Source of the DNA: Schizophyllum amplum | Lineage: Eukaryota > Basidiomycota > Agaricomycetes > Agaricales > Schizophyllaceae | DNA length: 64,000 nucleotides | Assembly (NCBI GenBank): GCA_007026445.1 | Contig: VDMD01000006.1 | Span: forward strand, 310,001-374,000 | Direction of reading: 5' to 3' | Part shown: piece by piece, positions 45,856 to 57,457 of the stretch | How the letters are laid out: each line of letters begins with the position of its first letter | Position numbering within the stretch: position 1 is the stretch's first letter | The notes under the pieces: generated by a model | What the model was told of the DNA's origin: nothing | The model's database searches: none | What the model saw: only the letters and a program-made list of their open reading frames with translations | Position numbers and translations under genes: made by a program

Positions 45856-47014
45856 ACTTCTCATGACGCGAGGCTAGGCTACGTCGTGGCGCAGAGCCCT
45901 CGGCGCAGACACGACTGACCTCTGCGATGCCCGCAAGCTCTGCCTGCGCATCCACCCTCGCCTACGCTCGCATCGACCGTCTGCTTCATCACATCCCCTG
46001 CATTATTTCTCTACCCCAGCATCTCATTTATATCTATTTGCAACATCTCTTCCTGCATGCCTCTCCTACCATCGACCTAATCCTCGCCAAGGGTATACAC
46101 AGGGACACGCATATCTGTCGACGTCTTCGTATCCAGCCATCATCTGCGTCTTCATATCCAGCCATCCGCGTCTTCATATCCATCCATGTCTTGGGGGCCA
46201 TTTTATTCATATGCACTTTATTGCTTCTGGCAATTGACGTCGAACATTATGTCCTCCGCACGCATGATAGATATATCCTCCGCCACGATAGATATGTCCT
46301 CCCTGTATGCCCACGCTCCATGCCTTCCCCCTCTGTGTCCCTCGCCCTATCTGTGTATAGCGCCAGGCCTACTAGCCTTGGCCCATACTCTCTTTCATCT
46401 ATCGGTTCTTTTTCATCTATCGTTTCTATATTGCCTTTGGGCCACATTCTTTCCTACGGCAGGGTAGGTGGACGCACATTACATGCTGGGCCACCCCTAC
46501 TGCCCGTCGCGGGTCGGTCGATTCCCCTGTCGGTCTATCTGTGGCGGTTTCTTCTGTCATCTATTTCCCTTTCATTCATTCTATCTATCTCAAGTACGTA
46601 CCCTTTGCATCGGACCCAGCTTCGTCTCCAGCATCACCGTTTCTGTACTGCATTCTTCGGCTAGCGTTCCTATACTGCAATTTTGGCCGTCCACATTTTC
46701 CTCCCTCCACCTCGCATCGTCGCAATTACCCACTGTACCTACTAGATCATCTCTAGCAACAGTACATGTTGTAGATATAACTGCGCAGCGCGCTTGAGAT
46801 AAAGGTCTTGCAATCTTGTTATGCAGCTGTCCTCAGTATGTGATATCGCGAGTAGCTTAGCCTCTACTGTAGTCACAGTGTGGGGAAGCCGAACGAATCC
46901 TGCACGTGACCGCGTTATTGACCCTTGCCAATGCCCGGGCCGGAAATCGGACCCGCGCTATCTTGACGCGAACCCTCACTCTGACTGGGCGTCTATGCGA
47001 CGCGTGCTCCTGCT
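45856..47014. other. Intergenic region, pyrimidine-rich, no gene
   Basis: About 1.16 kb, AT-richer than the surrounding genes, with long C/T-rich stretches and ATCTATC repeats. It contains the 3' region of cyclin B and the promoter of polymerase eta. Confidence 0.5.
46121..46188. repeat. Three imperfect tandem repeats of about 22 bp
   Basis: Unit GCGTCTTCATATCCAGCCAT: the first copy has one change and three extra bases, the third ends CATCCATG. Non-coding, downstream of cyclin B. Confidence 0.6.
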
Positions 47015-49761
47015 ATGACCATGGCTGCCTACTCTGCATCTTGGAAGGGTAAAGCGAGGGCGACGGATATCGACTTTGACCTCGATCCGGTAGTCACCTA
47101 CCGCCAGCTGCACAGCGCAAACCTGGGTGTCCGCGATCCCTTGAGGGTCGTCGCGTTATGCGACAGCGATGCCTTCTATGCCGGTACGCAAACCCCCCAT
47201 CTATGCTCTGAGGGTGGCTGATTGAAGTGTGTGTGGCATGCAGCATGTGAGATGGTTCGGCTAGGGGTGGACAAGGACCAGCCGCTGGTCGTGTTGCAGT
47301 GGAACGCGCTCATCGCGGTGAATTATCCCGCGAGGAAATACGGTGCGTTATAGTGATATCCGGGAATCAGGGATATGCTCAGCTCCATGTATGCTAGGTA
47401 TATCCCGGATGGACAAGCTGCAAGACGCCCAGAAGCGCTGCCCGAACTTGCAGGTCGTGCATGTTGCGACGTACAAGGAGGGTGAGAAGGAGCCGGGCTA
47501 TTGGGATGATGTGGATACGAAGACACATAAGGTGCGCCAGCTGTGTATACCTGCGAAGGGTTTTGCTCATTCTATGTGATAGGTGTCTCTGGACTTCTAC
47601 CGGCGCGAGAGCACGAAGATCCAGAGTCTGTTCAAGGAGCTGCTGCCGGATGTGGAGATAGGTGCGCATTGCCTTTGCCCTCGTAGCTTTGATTTCAATG
47701 CTGACTGTGACCGTAGAAAAAGCCTCCATCGACGAGGCATTTTTCGACTTCACCAAAGTAGCTAAAGCCAAGCTCCTGGAGCGCTTCCCCTACCTCGCCA
47801 CTATTCCTCACGACGCGCCTCGAGGGGCCGACAGCCCACTACCTCCCCCACCCCCGTTATCCTGGGATGGGCTGGGGACAATTATACCTGTCACACCGCC
47901 GCCACCACCACCACCTCCGGAAGGTGAAGGGCAACAGGATAAAGACACGCTCAACCATAGCGAAGCCGCGCCCAAGCAGGACGCAGCGGCATCAGACCTG
48001 GATGACGCGGCCCCCGGCCTGGAAGACGACCCGACAACATGGCACGACCATGCTCTCGCGATTGCAGCGGAGTACATGCTGAAAGCTAAAGAGGAGATAT
48101 ACACTCGCCTCGGTTATACGACGTCTGCTGTAAGCGTCTGACATCAAGGTTTATTCACGTGGCTGAACAGCTTCCAGGGCATTGCGCGTAACAAGTTCTT
48201 GGCCAAGGTCTGCAGCAGAGCTTCTTCTTAAGGATTCGTCCTGACACCCTGCCAGCTAACGGCATCGTATAAGAAGCCTCGCGGTCAGGTAAGTGATGCA
48301 TCGACTTGTGCGGTACGTGCGCCAATGCTGAACAATATCAAGAACGTCTTACGCAATGCAGCGATCCCTGCCTATCTCAGACCGCTGCCTTTCCAAAAGG
48401 CGAGTGCGTACGCGTTGGTTCACTACGTGTACTGACTGGCGCAGGTATAGATACGCTTTTTAGGCGGCAAGCTGGGGAAGGCTATCGCACAGGAGTACGA
48501 TGCGTCGACGGTGGGAGATCTGTTGTGAGTTGTGATTTCATCTGAAAAGGGCTTTCTTGATAAGGTTTCGCTAGGACTATATCGTTGGGTGAGTCTATCC
48601 TGCGATGTGTCGTGCGTACGACTGAAGAAGCTTATAGAAGAGCTGCAGCAGAAGTTCGGCGAGAACTCCATCTGGGTATATGAGGTGCTCCGGTGGGTTG
48701 TCAGCCGTATCTGGGCGACTGCCGCTGACCATCATGGTGCAGGGGGATCGACAGAAATGACGGTCAGTCTCCTGATTATTGAGATCGACCTATACCAGCA
48801 GAGGTCGACTCAGGCTCCATACTCACTACCTGTCCAGTCAAAGAGAAGAGCGCCCTCTTTAAGAGCATGCTCGCCTCGAAGAACCTCCCGAAGCCCATCC
48901 CGAATGCCGCCGACGGGCACCAGTGGCTGAGGGTCCTCGCGGCGGAGTTGGCGCTGCGGTTGAAGGACGCGAGGCTGGAAAGCCCGAATCTGTGGCCGAA
49001 GACTTTGGTCTTGCATGCTCGGAAAGGTGAATGAGATACCGGTTAGATTCATTCGCGTGTCCGTGCTAGATATGCAAGGAGTTTTGCAGACGCGTCCTCG
49101 CTGGATATGTAAGCGCGCCTACCGTACACGACAAGCTGACCATCCCGCAGGTTACGAAGTCAGCCGCTCGAAGCAAGCTCCGTTCCCCTTTACGAACGAG
49201 GTCACCGTCGACTACATCGCGCGCCTGGGCGACAAGCTGTGGTCGGAGCTCGTTGGGTCTGCGACGACGGCGCTGAACGTGTCTGCCGTGCAGCTCGCCT
49301 TCACGGGCATCGGGGTCGCTGAAGCCGGCCAGCAGAGCATCTCCGGTTTCTTCTCGAACGCGAAGCCGGCCAGCAGTGCTGGCAAGCCATCCAGCAGCAG
49401 CGGCAAGTTGGGCAGCGCCGCTGGCAATTCGTCCGGCAGCACTGGCAAGCGGGCGCGCGAGGACGACGACACGTCGGAGGCTTTGCACCCCAAGGAGGCT
49501 ATAGACGTCGATGCGCTCGCCGCGGACGCCGCGTTCGAATGCGCGCGCTGCCGGAAAAGTATCGCGTTGCCATATCGACCTGACGATGCAGAGGATCGTG
49601 CGAGCGCCCTGGCTGCGCTGCGACTCGAGCATGACGACTTTCACTTCGCGCAGGACTTGGCGAAGGGGGAGCGCACACCTGTCGTGCAGACGGACAGGGC
49701 GAAGAAGCGCAAGAAGACGGCGAAGAAAGAGGGGATAGAAAAGTTCTTTGCTCGTAAATGA
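47015..49761 (+). CDS. RAD30: DNA polymerase eta (Rad30), 658 aa, 14 exons
   Basis: Y-family translesion polymerase that copies past UV photoproducts at stalled forks. Exons: 47015-47183, 47244-47342, 47398-47531, 47583-47661, 47717-48129, 48178-48207, 48256-48288, 48343-48399, 48451-48524, 48575-48588, 48638-48692, 48743-48762, 48838-49026, 49151-49761; the sum is 659 codons. The palm has CDSDAFYA (first catalytic Asp) and ASIDEAF (Asp-Glu pair); a Pro-rich insertion follows (PLPPPPPLSWDGLG and a polyproline run). The helix-hairpin region has FLGGKLGKAIAQEYDASTVGD; the little-finger domain follows. A UBZ-like zinc finger (FECARC ... HDDFHFA, about 583-630) binds ubiquitinated PCNA, and the C-terminus GIEKFFARK is a PIP box. 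Intron 8 has a GC donor (GCGAGT). Exon 10 is only 14 nt. A ninth-line uncertainty is the 124-nt intron before the last exon. Confidence 0.9.
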
Positions 49762-50180
49762 GACAATCAGCTCAGAGACGGCGGTTGTTGCCATGGGCTA
49801 GCCTGCCGGCTGCCAAGTTGTCAATTTGTCGCCCAGTTCGGAACTTCTGGGTTCGCCGGTTCGGGGCCGAGTTTCGTCAATCAAGCGCGGCTGATGGATG
49901 AGATCACCGGCTTGGTGGCCCGGGCGGGTCGCGTCGATCCCAACGTGGATGCCCAGCCGCAGTCGACGCAGCTTGTCCTGCACCATCACCCACCGCGTTC
50001 ACCACTTCCCCCCTTCACTTCTTCGTTTCTCCGGGACTGGCATCCCCCTTTGATTTCTAAAGGCGGTCAGAGATCGTCCGGGCGCGGGTCAGCCTTCCCT
50101 GTACACAGTCTGCTTTTTCCCCCAGGCAGCCAATCTCTCCCTATCCAAAGCGGCTCTGCGTGGATATTTCGAGCGGTACA
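49762..50180. other. Intergenic region, polymerase eta 3' end and receptor promoter
   Basis: About 420 bases; a C/T-rich leader (50000-50150) precedes the receptor start codon. No gene recognised. Confidence 0.5.
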
Positions 50181-52396
50181 ATGTCGCAGAACGGCACTGA
50201 TGCTCCTGTCGTCCCCCCGGAGATGGCAATGATGAAGAGCGTCGACTTCACCGATGGCGAACGGGCGAGCGCTAGGGTGAGCGGAGGGCATCATTCATCA
50301 GTCTAGACCACGAGAGGCTGACGACGTCTCAGGTCGTCAATGGATTTGCCATCCTGTCTACGCTTGCAATTGTGTCAGTCGCGGTGAGAATCGCCTGGCT
50401 CGCCGCCCGCAGGCATTTGCGGAAGGACACGGCGTTGCCCAAAGAGTATGCGTTCTTCCGGACGCAGCTGGGGAACTATGCGGTGTGCTTGCTTATCGCG
50501 GTGCGTCCCTTTGAACAATTCTTCTGCTATGTTGTACTGATCATCGTCCGCTAGAACATGTTCAACAACATCTCTGGGCTCATGGGCATTTCGTACACCG
50601 TCCAGGGCGGCATCGTCGATGGTGAGCACCTCCAACACCTCTCTTAGCACCCCGATCTGATCCCAACAGACATGTACTGCCAAGCGCAAGGTTCGACCAC
50701 GTTTCTCCGTCTATTGAACCCTCCCTGACATGATTACTTCGCAGCCGTCATTATGCAGCTAGGCAACTGCGCCACCGCCTACTTCACCGTCGCCCTGGCC
50801 TTCCATTCATTCGCCTCGCTCGGCATGCGTATGCGGCAGTCCTCAGCCATCGGCGCCATAACAATCTCTGTGGGCTGGGTGGGGTCGGTGCTCCTAGGTT
50901 CGTCCTTCTTCATATCATCGCCTGCGCGATGATAGCCTGTCTGCGATGATAGCTAAACTTTGATTATCCCAGTCACGCTCCCCACGCTCACCCCGCGCCG
51001 TGATGGCCCGATTTATGGTATCATGGGTCTCTCGTGTGCCGTGCGGAGCGTGTACCCGACGCAGCAATTCGAGTTCCACATATTGCCTGTGCGTGTACGA
51101 GATTGGGGGAGGCGGGGGACCAGTCTGACGAGTCGTTGCAGATCTTTATTGCGTCGATCCTTTCCGCCATTCTTTACTCCCTTATCTTTCTTGTCCTGAG
51201 GGGAACTTTGAAGCTTCGCGATGGGATATCGTGGGTGCTTTGTACTATCTGATGTAGCAGCGGATTCTCATAAAGCTGCAGCCTCAACTTCAACCCTTCT
51301 ACGAAGTATGACATGTCGGAAGGTAAAGGGTACAATCAGTTTGTCGTCAGCATTGCGCGTAGCTTGCTTTGGTGAGTGGCTCTTTCAGTCTTGGAAAGGT
51401 CGCCAGGGCTGACTATATCATAGGTACCCTATCGGTGAGCCTGTACAGCGCACGGCCTTTGGGCTTTGGGGCCATCTAACTAACAGACCACCCAGTCTAC
51501 ATCCTCCTTCTACTCCCTTACTCCGTAACCCTACTGCTCGCCATCTCCGGCTTCAACGTCCCCTTCCCAGTGCTCATGGTCGCTTTCATACTCTACTTCA
51601 TGATCAGTAAGCTTCTTTCTGCCCCTCCTTATGATTGTCCGGCTCACAGGAATACTCAGGCGTCGCCAACGTGCTCCTTCTCTACAACACGTTCCGTGTC
51701 CTAGGCCCGGCTTTTGATGCCCCCTCACTCACGTCGCCCTCGACCCGGGGCAAATCCAGCGACACGATGAGCTCCGTCACGAGCGTCTTCTCCGCCAAGA
51801 AAGACATTGAGGCGGGCAAGGAGGGCGACACATCCTCATGGTACTCGCAGCCCAGCGGGCAGTTCTCCAGGACCGGACGCCCGTCGTATGCTCGCCAATT
51901 GTCCATTGTCTCCTCGATGGAGTCCGAGAAACAGCGCGGCTCTCCCGAGCTAGGCAACTGGCGTGTGCCCGAGCCGGCGCCGACGGCGCGCAAGGCGTGG
52001 GAGCGCGCGCCGCCGACTAGCGCGTTTCCTGGCGCCCCTACGGGCGCGTTCCCAGGCGCCGTGCCCCGTGGTGGACCTCCCATGATGGACGCCAATCGGA
52101 CGTCCAGCCATAGCCACACGTCGAGCGCGTCGTCGGAGAGCAGCCTGCGCGTGCTGGTGTTGCCCTCGCAGCGGCTCGCGGCGCCGAACCCGGCTCACGT
52201 GCCATCCGTGTCGTCGCAGGATGTCCGCGGGTGGCTGGCAAGGCAGTCAGCGGGAGTGGGGATGCCGCGGCAGGTGGCTGAGCGCGCGCCCTATGGCGAA
52301 CGCATGGCGCGCCCAAAGAGCCCGACAAACAGCGTGTCGAGCGGGTCGAGCAGCAACTCGCGCCGCTTAGTGAAGCCGAATCGGGGGCTGTTCTAG
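50181..52396 (+). CDS. Seven-helix receptor, Git3 / cAMP-receptor-like, 552 aa
   Basis: Probable plasma-membrane G-protein-coupled receptor of the fungal nutrient-sensing group. Exons: 50181-50276, 50333-50500, 50555-50621, 50670-50690, 50745-50897, 50973-51088, 51142-51230, 51282-51371, 51424-51434, 51496-51606, 51660-52396; the sum is 553 codons. Helices include VNGFAILSTLAIVSVAVRI, NYAVCLLIANMFNNISGLMG, MQLGNCATAYFTVALAFHSF, ILSAILYSLIFLVLRGTL and VYILLLLPYSVTLLLAI; conserved Cys residues lie in the extracellular parts (MYCQAQ and GLSCAVRS). About 240 residues of Ser/Pro/Gly-rich cytosolic tail follow. Exon 9 is only 11 nt. It lies 660 bases upstream of Ras, the classical downstream output of this receptor class in yeasts, though proximity may be chance. 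The ligand cannot be inferred. Confidence 0.8.
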
Positions 52397-53059
52397 GCGA
52401 CGGTCAGCACTGGTGTTGATTGCAGTCTTGGATGCTGCGAGGGTTCGCTGCGGTGACCGCGGTGGGGCCCGCGTTCGGACTTCAGGCCGCGAAACACAGG
52501 CCGAAGCCGGACGGTGAGATACTCTGCAGCGATGTGCTCCCCGTCGCATTGGCTGCAGAGTGGACCGTCGGGCCTTTCTACGCGGGGATGAGGCTGCCCT
52601 TCCGGCTACGATTTCCTTTTTTTTGACTGGATTTTGATTTCTTACAGTGACGCGAGCGAACTGGATGATACTTACTGAGCACTGATTCTTGGTGTTGTAT
52701 CATAGTGCTACGTATTGCAGGCATGCGTTGTTCTCTTTTCCTTCAGTTTATGCGTGAGGATCAAGAGTCGTAACTCGACAGATGATGGAAAGGGGTATGG
52801 TGTCAGTATCAGACGTGGTCTGGGTCTGCTACAGTCAGTGGCGCGCAGGCTACATACACCGAGCGCGAGAACGTGCACTGCCGAGCAGCAAGGAGCCGTG
52901 GAGCAAGGGAGTTTGAGAAATGTTGATGTTCCCTGTATTTGCGTATGTTTACGTCCGCATAGGGGCTTCCTTCTCGTGGCTCGGCGTGCTGCAACTTCAA
53001 GTTTCGCTTCACTCCCCCACTCTCGACGGCCTTTCCTATTCCCTTCGAGCTTTTCAGAA
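52397..53059. other. Intergenic region, receptor 3' end and Ras promoter
   Basis: About 660 bases with a T-run at 52614-52624 and a C/T-rich leader just before the Ras start codon. No gene recognised. Confidence 0.5.
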
Positions 53060-54003
53060 ATGGCGTCTAGGGTGCGAACGAGTCCAGCGCTGGACTGCCT
53101 GAGCTAACAGGTCCCCACAGGCTCAGTTTCTCCGGGAGTACAAGTTGGTCGTCGTGGGCGGTGGTGGTCAGTCAGCTTGAGCAGCTGTCCTCGGCCGTGT
53201 GGCTCACAAGCGCGACAGGCGTCGGCAAGTCTGCGCTCACGATCCAGTTCATTCAAAGCCACTTCGTGGACGAGTATGACCCGACGATCGAAGGTGCGCA
53301 TGCGCGTAGCGACCTCTATCGCGCGCTAACGCCTCGGTGCAATCAGACTCGTACCGCAAGCAGTGCGTGATCGACGAAGAGGTTGCGCTGCTCGACGTGC
53401 TCGACACGGCAGGGCAGGAGGAGTACGGGTGCGTCGCGGCCGTCGCTGGTGCGGACTTGTCGCTGACAGACTATGCGCAGGGCTATGCGGGAGCAGTACA
53501 TGCGCACGGGCGAGGGCTTCCTTCTTGTCTACTCCATCACGTCGCGCAGCTCCTTCGAGGAAATCACCACGTTCCACCAGCAGATCCTTCGCGTCAAGGA
53601 TCAGGACTGGTTCCCCATCGTCGTTGTCGCGAACAAGTGCGACTTGGAGTACGAGCGCCAGGTCGGCATGAACGGTGCGTTCCGCATGCGCCTCCCTTGC
53701 TCAGCCGCTCACGCTTGATATAGAGGGCCGCGACCTTGCGAAGCACTTCGGCTGCGTCTTCATCGAGACGTCCGCGAAGCAGCGCATAAACGTCGACCAG
53801 GCCTTTACCAGCCTTGTCCGTGAAATCCGCAAGTACAACAAGGTGCGTGGGCTTCCCTCTATCTGCTCCCGCTCTACTAAGATCACCCACAGCAAGCAGA
53901 CGGCAAAAGCATGCCGGCGGCCGGCGGCGGCGGCGCGTCTGGCCAGGCATATGAGACGGGAGAAGCATCCGGCGGTTGCTGTGGCGGTTGCGTCGTCCTG
54001 TGA
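53060..54003 (+). CDS. RAS1: Ras GTPase, 212 aa
   Basis: Membrane-anchored small GTPase switch controlling cAMP/MAPK signalling, growth and mating. Exons: 53060-53071, 53121-53166, 53219-53293, 53347-53428, 53481-53674, 53724-53842, 53893-54003; the sum is 213 codons. P-loop GGGGVGKS (Gly at the codon-12 equivalent), switch I YDPTIE, switch [14 protein letters not shown] and ETSAK for guanine binding. The hypervariable tail is Gly-rich and ends [10 protein letters not shown], giving a CaaX box (Cys 209) for prenylation with Leu at the last position and two upstream Cys for palmitoylation. The third exon must use the second AG (GCGACAG); the first would insert two residues in the P-loop. RAS1 is used because the tail and length match the basidiomycete Ras1 type. 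Confidence 0.92.
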
Positions 54004-54662
54004 TGCATCCCCTCCACTCCCTGCTTTTGCCTCGCTCTTCTTACCTTTCGCCCCCTCCCGCCCTATGCCATGTCACCGGATAACTTCATCATCGACTTAC
54101 TACCCCAGGGCTCCCCCGTCGCTACCTCGTCTCGTCTCCACTTGACGCCTCTTACCTTCGCACGGTGCACTGAACTTCGTTTGGTGTACTAAGCCTCGCT
54201 CAGTGCACCGACGTACCACTTGCCTCCTTACTTGCCGCGCTCCATGTCATGCTCGTATTTTGGATATACGTGTTCGCTCGTTGCCTTTTATTCTTTTCTC
54301 CTTGTATATATTTGAGTACGATAGACACAATTGGAACTTGCGGATCATAGTTGCTCGACGGTATCCTGCTTCACAGGTTGATCGTGAGTTGATGGTGCAT
54401 TCATAGTGTGGGGTCCACTCGCAGTGCATTCGCCAGTCAGACCACCCGTACTCCTTCCGAGTCCTTCGCCTGCGCATCATTGTCAGGCGTACAACGTGCT
54501 ATGTTCTTTTATCCCTCGCGTCTCCAAGGTTCTCATTGAATTAAGCTAGTATGTATAGCAAGTACAAGTACAGTGTGCAGCATTGCGCGCTTCGTCCAGC
54601 ATGATTTTTTCGTCGGGTGACCGAACTGCATAAACGAAGTGCAATTAAATGGTAGGACTGGG
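54004..54662. other. Convergent intergenic region (Ras / CIA30)
   Basis: About 660 bases that must contain both 3'UTRs. It holds an 11-bp inverted repeat (see next entry) and T-rich stretches, but no gene. Confidence 0.5.
54163..54210. terminator. Inverted repeat (hairpin) downstream of Ras
   Basis: CGGTGCACTGA (54163-54173) and its perfect complement TCAGTGCACCG (54200-54210) with a 26-base loop, 160 bases after the Ras stop. It could form a stable 3'UTR stem or mark transcript end formation between convergent genes. A role is not shown by the sequence. Confidence 0.3.
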
Positions 54663-55687
54663 TCATGGCTCAACGACCGCAGAGATGGTGTCGACGCCAA
54701 GCTCATAGGGCCCCGCGACATGGCTATTCCCGCCGAGGATGGACACTCCGATGGTGCGGACCCTGTTGCGCGGCATATTGTACTGCTGTCGGGCAATCTC
54801 GCCGGCGTTCTTGCGCACGAAGTTGTCGAAGGGGATCTGGAAGTGCATTGTTTAGTATGTCGAAGAATAGTATGCAATGCTTGCAGTGTGAGGGGGGTGG
54901 AGATGGATGATGGTCACAACACTGAGGAAAGTGCTATCCATGCTGAACTCACATAGACATCCTCCCATGCGCCATCTGTACGCTTGAAGTATAATCTGTG
55001 CTGCCAGAGGTCGGTCGAGTAGCCGCCCTCCGTTTGGATGTTAACGAAGTACGAGTTCCACGTCCGCGGGTCGCCGCCTGCGCGTACGCGCATCGCAAGA
55101 TAGTCGTGATTGGTCACGTCGTGCATCAGCTCCCCGAATAATGTTGGTCGTGGCTTTTTTGGATTAACAAAAAAGGGAAATTTGAGCGTTGCAGGAAATC
55201 GACAATGGAGGTAGAGGGATGATGGATGGATGGAAAGGAAGCATGACGAAGACCATCAGCACACCCTCATTCCCCACAAAGTAACAGAGCACATACCACA
55301 CTTCTGAATCCCGCGTACCCGCTGCGTAGCGTGCGTTCCTTCCCGGCTTGCACGTCCAGCCGCATCTCTCCCCAGAAGCGCCCGACCGCGCTCTTGCCTG
55401 CCGGCACCCGCTTCGGGTCCGCGTCAAGCTCCAGCTTGACAGTCGACCGCCCGCCAACATCAGCGTCGCACCCCTTCGCGAACCCCTTGAGGTCCTCAGG
55501 CGTGTTGAGCGCGAGCAAGGGGAGGGGAGCGCGCGACGGGAGGTCTGCGCCCTTCATGAACACCACTATAAGCGCTGATATTTAGTAACAAGAAGAGATG
55601 ATAAAGGGGAGCAGCGCAACTTTTCCCAACATTCTCTCTAAAGACTTGCGCGGAGCGGTGCATGTACTGCGACCACTGGCCTGCCAT
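54663..55687 (-). CDS. Complex I intermediate-associated protein CIA30 / NDUFAF1 homolog, 236 aa
   Basis: Mitochondrial assembly factor for NADH:ubiquinone oxidoreductase (CIA30 family). Exons: 55687-55621, 55565-55297, 55153-54953, 54836-54663; the sum is 237 codons. The family core is seen in LNTPEDLKGFAKGCDADVGG, GRFWGEMRLDV, NHDYLAMRVRAGGDPRTWNS, TDLWQHRLYFKRTDGAWEDV and IPFDNFVRKNAGEI, ending in the ISILGG-like VSILGG and GPYELGVD strands of a galactose-binding-like fold. The N-terminus (MAGQWSQYMHRSAQVFREN) has an amphipathic, net-basic character compatible with mitochondrial import. The 143-nt second intron is longer than its neighbours and ends in an A-rich acceptor. Confidence 0.88.
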
Positions 55688-56580
55688 GGTGAGTGAGAGG
55701 ATGTGCTAATAAGCGCGCGTGATGTCAGAGAGCGGCAAAGTCGGCGCGAATTCCGGTGTAACGTGACATTCCCACGGTTTGGTTTGGACCCACAACTGAA
55801 GTGAGACATTCGTCCCATGCAGGACAGCTGGTCACAATAGAAGTTATGGGATGTGCTTTCTAGGGATCCCATATTGTATTCGGCTGATCTCCGATTTCGT
55901 CAGGATCCTTGTGCGGTCAGACAGAATTTGGGGTCATCCTCGTTCCCTCTGGATCGGCGACGGAGTCTTCTTGATTAGATAGTCAACTGTTCTCCCATAG
56001 TATGTGAACTTTGGACCCGCTGACTAGCCATTATCATTAGAACGTCCATATAGATGATGGGAATCGATAATCATTCCCCAACAAGGGCCCCTGTTGTTCT
56101 ACTAAGGAACAATATTCCCGGACAAATATCTGTACTGAGAACAAGGCTGTGGCGGTGCTCTACAAAGAGTTTCGTCCTGCTCAGAACGTGCCGGGCACCG
56201 AGTAACGGCGTTTCGACGACGTTCTGGACGCTATGGGACAAAGGGAAGGACGCGAATACCTCGCAGCGGCAGTCTTGTCCTTGTCCTCGTTCGCAGGTAC
56301 AGGAGGTGCGCAGTAGCTCCGGTACGTCCGTGCCTGCCAAATCGGCCCAAGAGGGATGTCAAGCGAGTACGCCCAATTATCGTTCTTCATTGTGCTAGTG
56401 CGCTCCTGTGGCATACTGCGCGCGGGACCTTTCCTGAGCGCGAGGGCGTTCCTATAAGAGCGTCAAAAATGGAGAACAAGGGCAGGTTTCCCGCTGCGCT
56501 TGTACATATCCCCACTCGCGCCTGGAAATCCTCACGCACCTTCGAGCTGCCCAGTCCTCGCCCCACACTCCTTCAACAAC
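55688..56580. other. Divergent intergenic region
   Basis: About 890 bases between the CIA30 start (minus) and the secreted-protein start (plus). A TATAAG at 56453-56458 may serve the plus gene. Short frames on both strands are not convincing. Confidence 0.5.
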
Positions 56581-57457
56581 ATGCAGCTCAGCCTTATCCG
56601 CCTCTTCATCGCCGTCCTCGCGTTTGCGGCGCTCGCCGCCGCGGCAGAGACGAACGCGCAGCGCATGGCGCGCGGATTGAACCCATTGCCCCCGCGCTCG
56701 ATGCTTAACCGGTCGCCGACAGAAAGTGAGTGTACGCACCTTATCAGCCTCGCCGGCGTCGTCTGTCATGGCCTTGTTGCATGATCCAATCGTCAACGTC
56801 AGATTGACCGCCCTCATTGACCTTAAATCTTCTCTCCCCATCCCCGGCCGATATGCTTCGTCCCGACTTGATTGCCGTCGTGGCTTCCTTATCTCCTTAG
56901 TCGCCAATGTCGCTGTCGCTCTCGTCCCTCTCATCCCCGTCGGCCTTGCCCGGTCGATCCTTTTCCCAGTCGCCACAGTCGCTGACACCCTCACCCAGCC
57001 GCCGAGCGCCGCACGACGTCCAACTCGCCCGGCATCTGCAAAATCAAGAACAACCTCTGGGGCACGAAATGGTGCTGCAAGAAGAAGAACAAGGAGCGGT
57101 TGTCTGATGCGCACTGTTACATCGCGGATTGGTGGGGTCACTGGTCAGTGCATGTTTCTTCGAGTCCACTGTTGCGTCGACGTCGGTCGATGTCGCATTC
57201 GCGTCGTGGATTTCTCGTTGTCGTCGGGATTGCTTGTCGTGTCGTCGGCATAGCTTGTCGTGCCGTGAGACCCACGACAGGCATTCCGACCCTACCGTGT
57301 CAGCGACGGTGGCCGTCACTTGCATCGTCGTTGCCGGCCTTATTATCATCTCTCGAGCAAGCGCTGACCCACCGCCCGCAGCAACGACCACGACTACCCG
57401 CACAAGCGCTGCTGCAACGGGCTCGTCAACATCTGCCAAGACGGCACATGCAGCTAG
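56581..57457 (+). CDS. Small secreted cysteine-rich protein, 121 aa
   Basis: Predicted extracellular protein of unknown function. Exons: 56581-56725, 56999-57143, 57382-57457; the sum is 122 codons. An N-terminal signal peptide (MQLSLIRLFIAVLAFAALAA, cleavage near residue 22) and a propeptide-like ETNAQRMARGLNPLPPRS stretch precede a compact Lys/Cys-rich domain with nine Cys in the order C, CC, C, C, CC, C, C (spacings 11, 12, 8, 9, 6 and 4). The CC doublets recall hydrophobins, but the domain is strongly basic (WCCKKKNKER), so it is not a typical hydrophobin. Introns of 273 and 238 bases are long for this genome. Effector-like or antimicrobial roles are possible but not shown. Confidence 0.65.

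Noticed and set aside
53167..53218. Two-residue insertion in the Ras P-loop (GGGATGVGKS)
   Set aside because: Arises only if the first AG is used as acceptor; the next AG (GCGACAG) gives the canonical GGGGVGKS.
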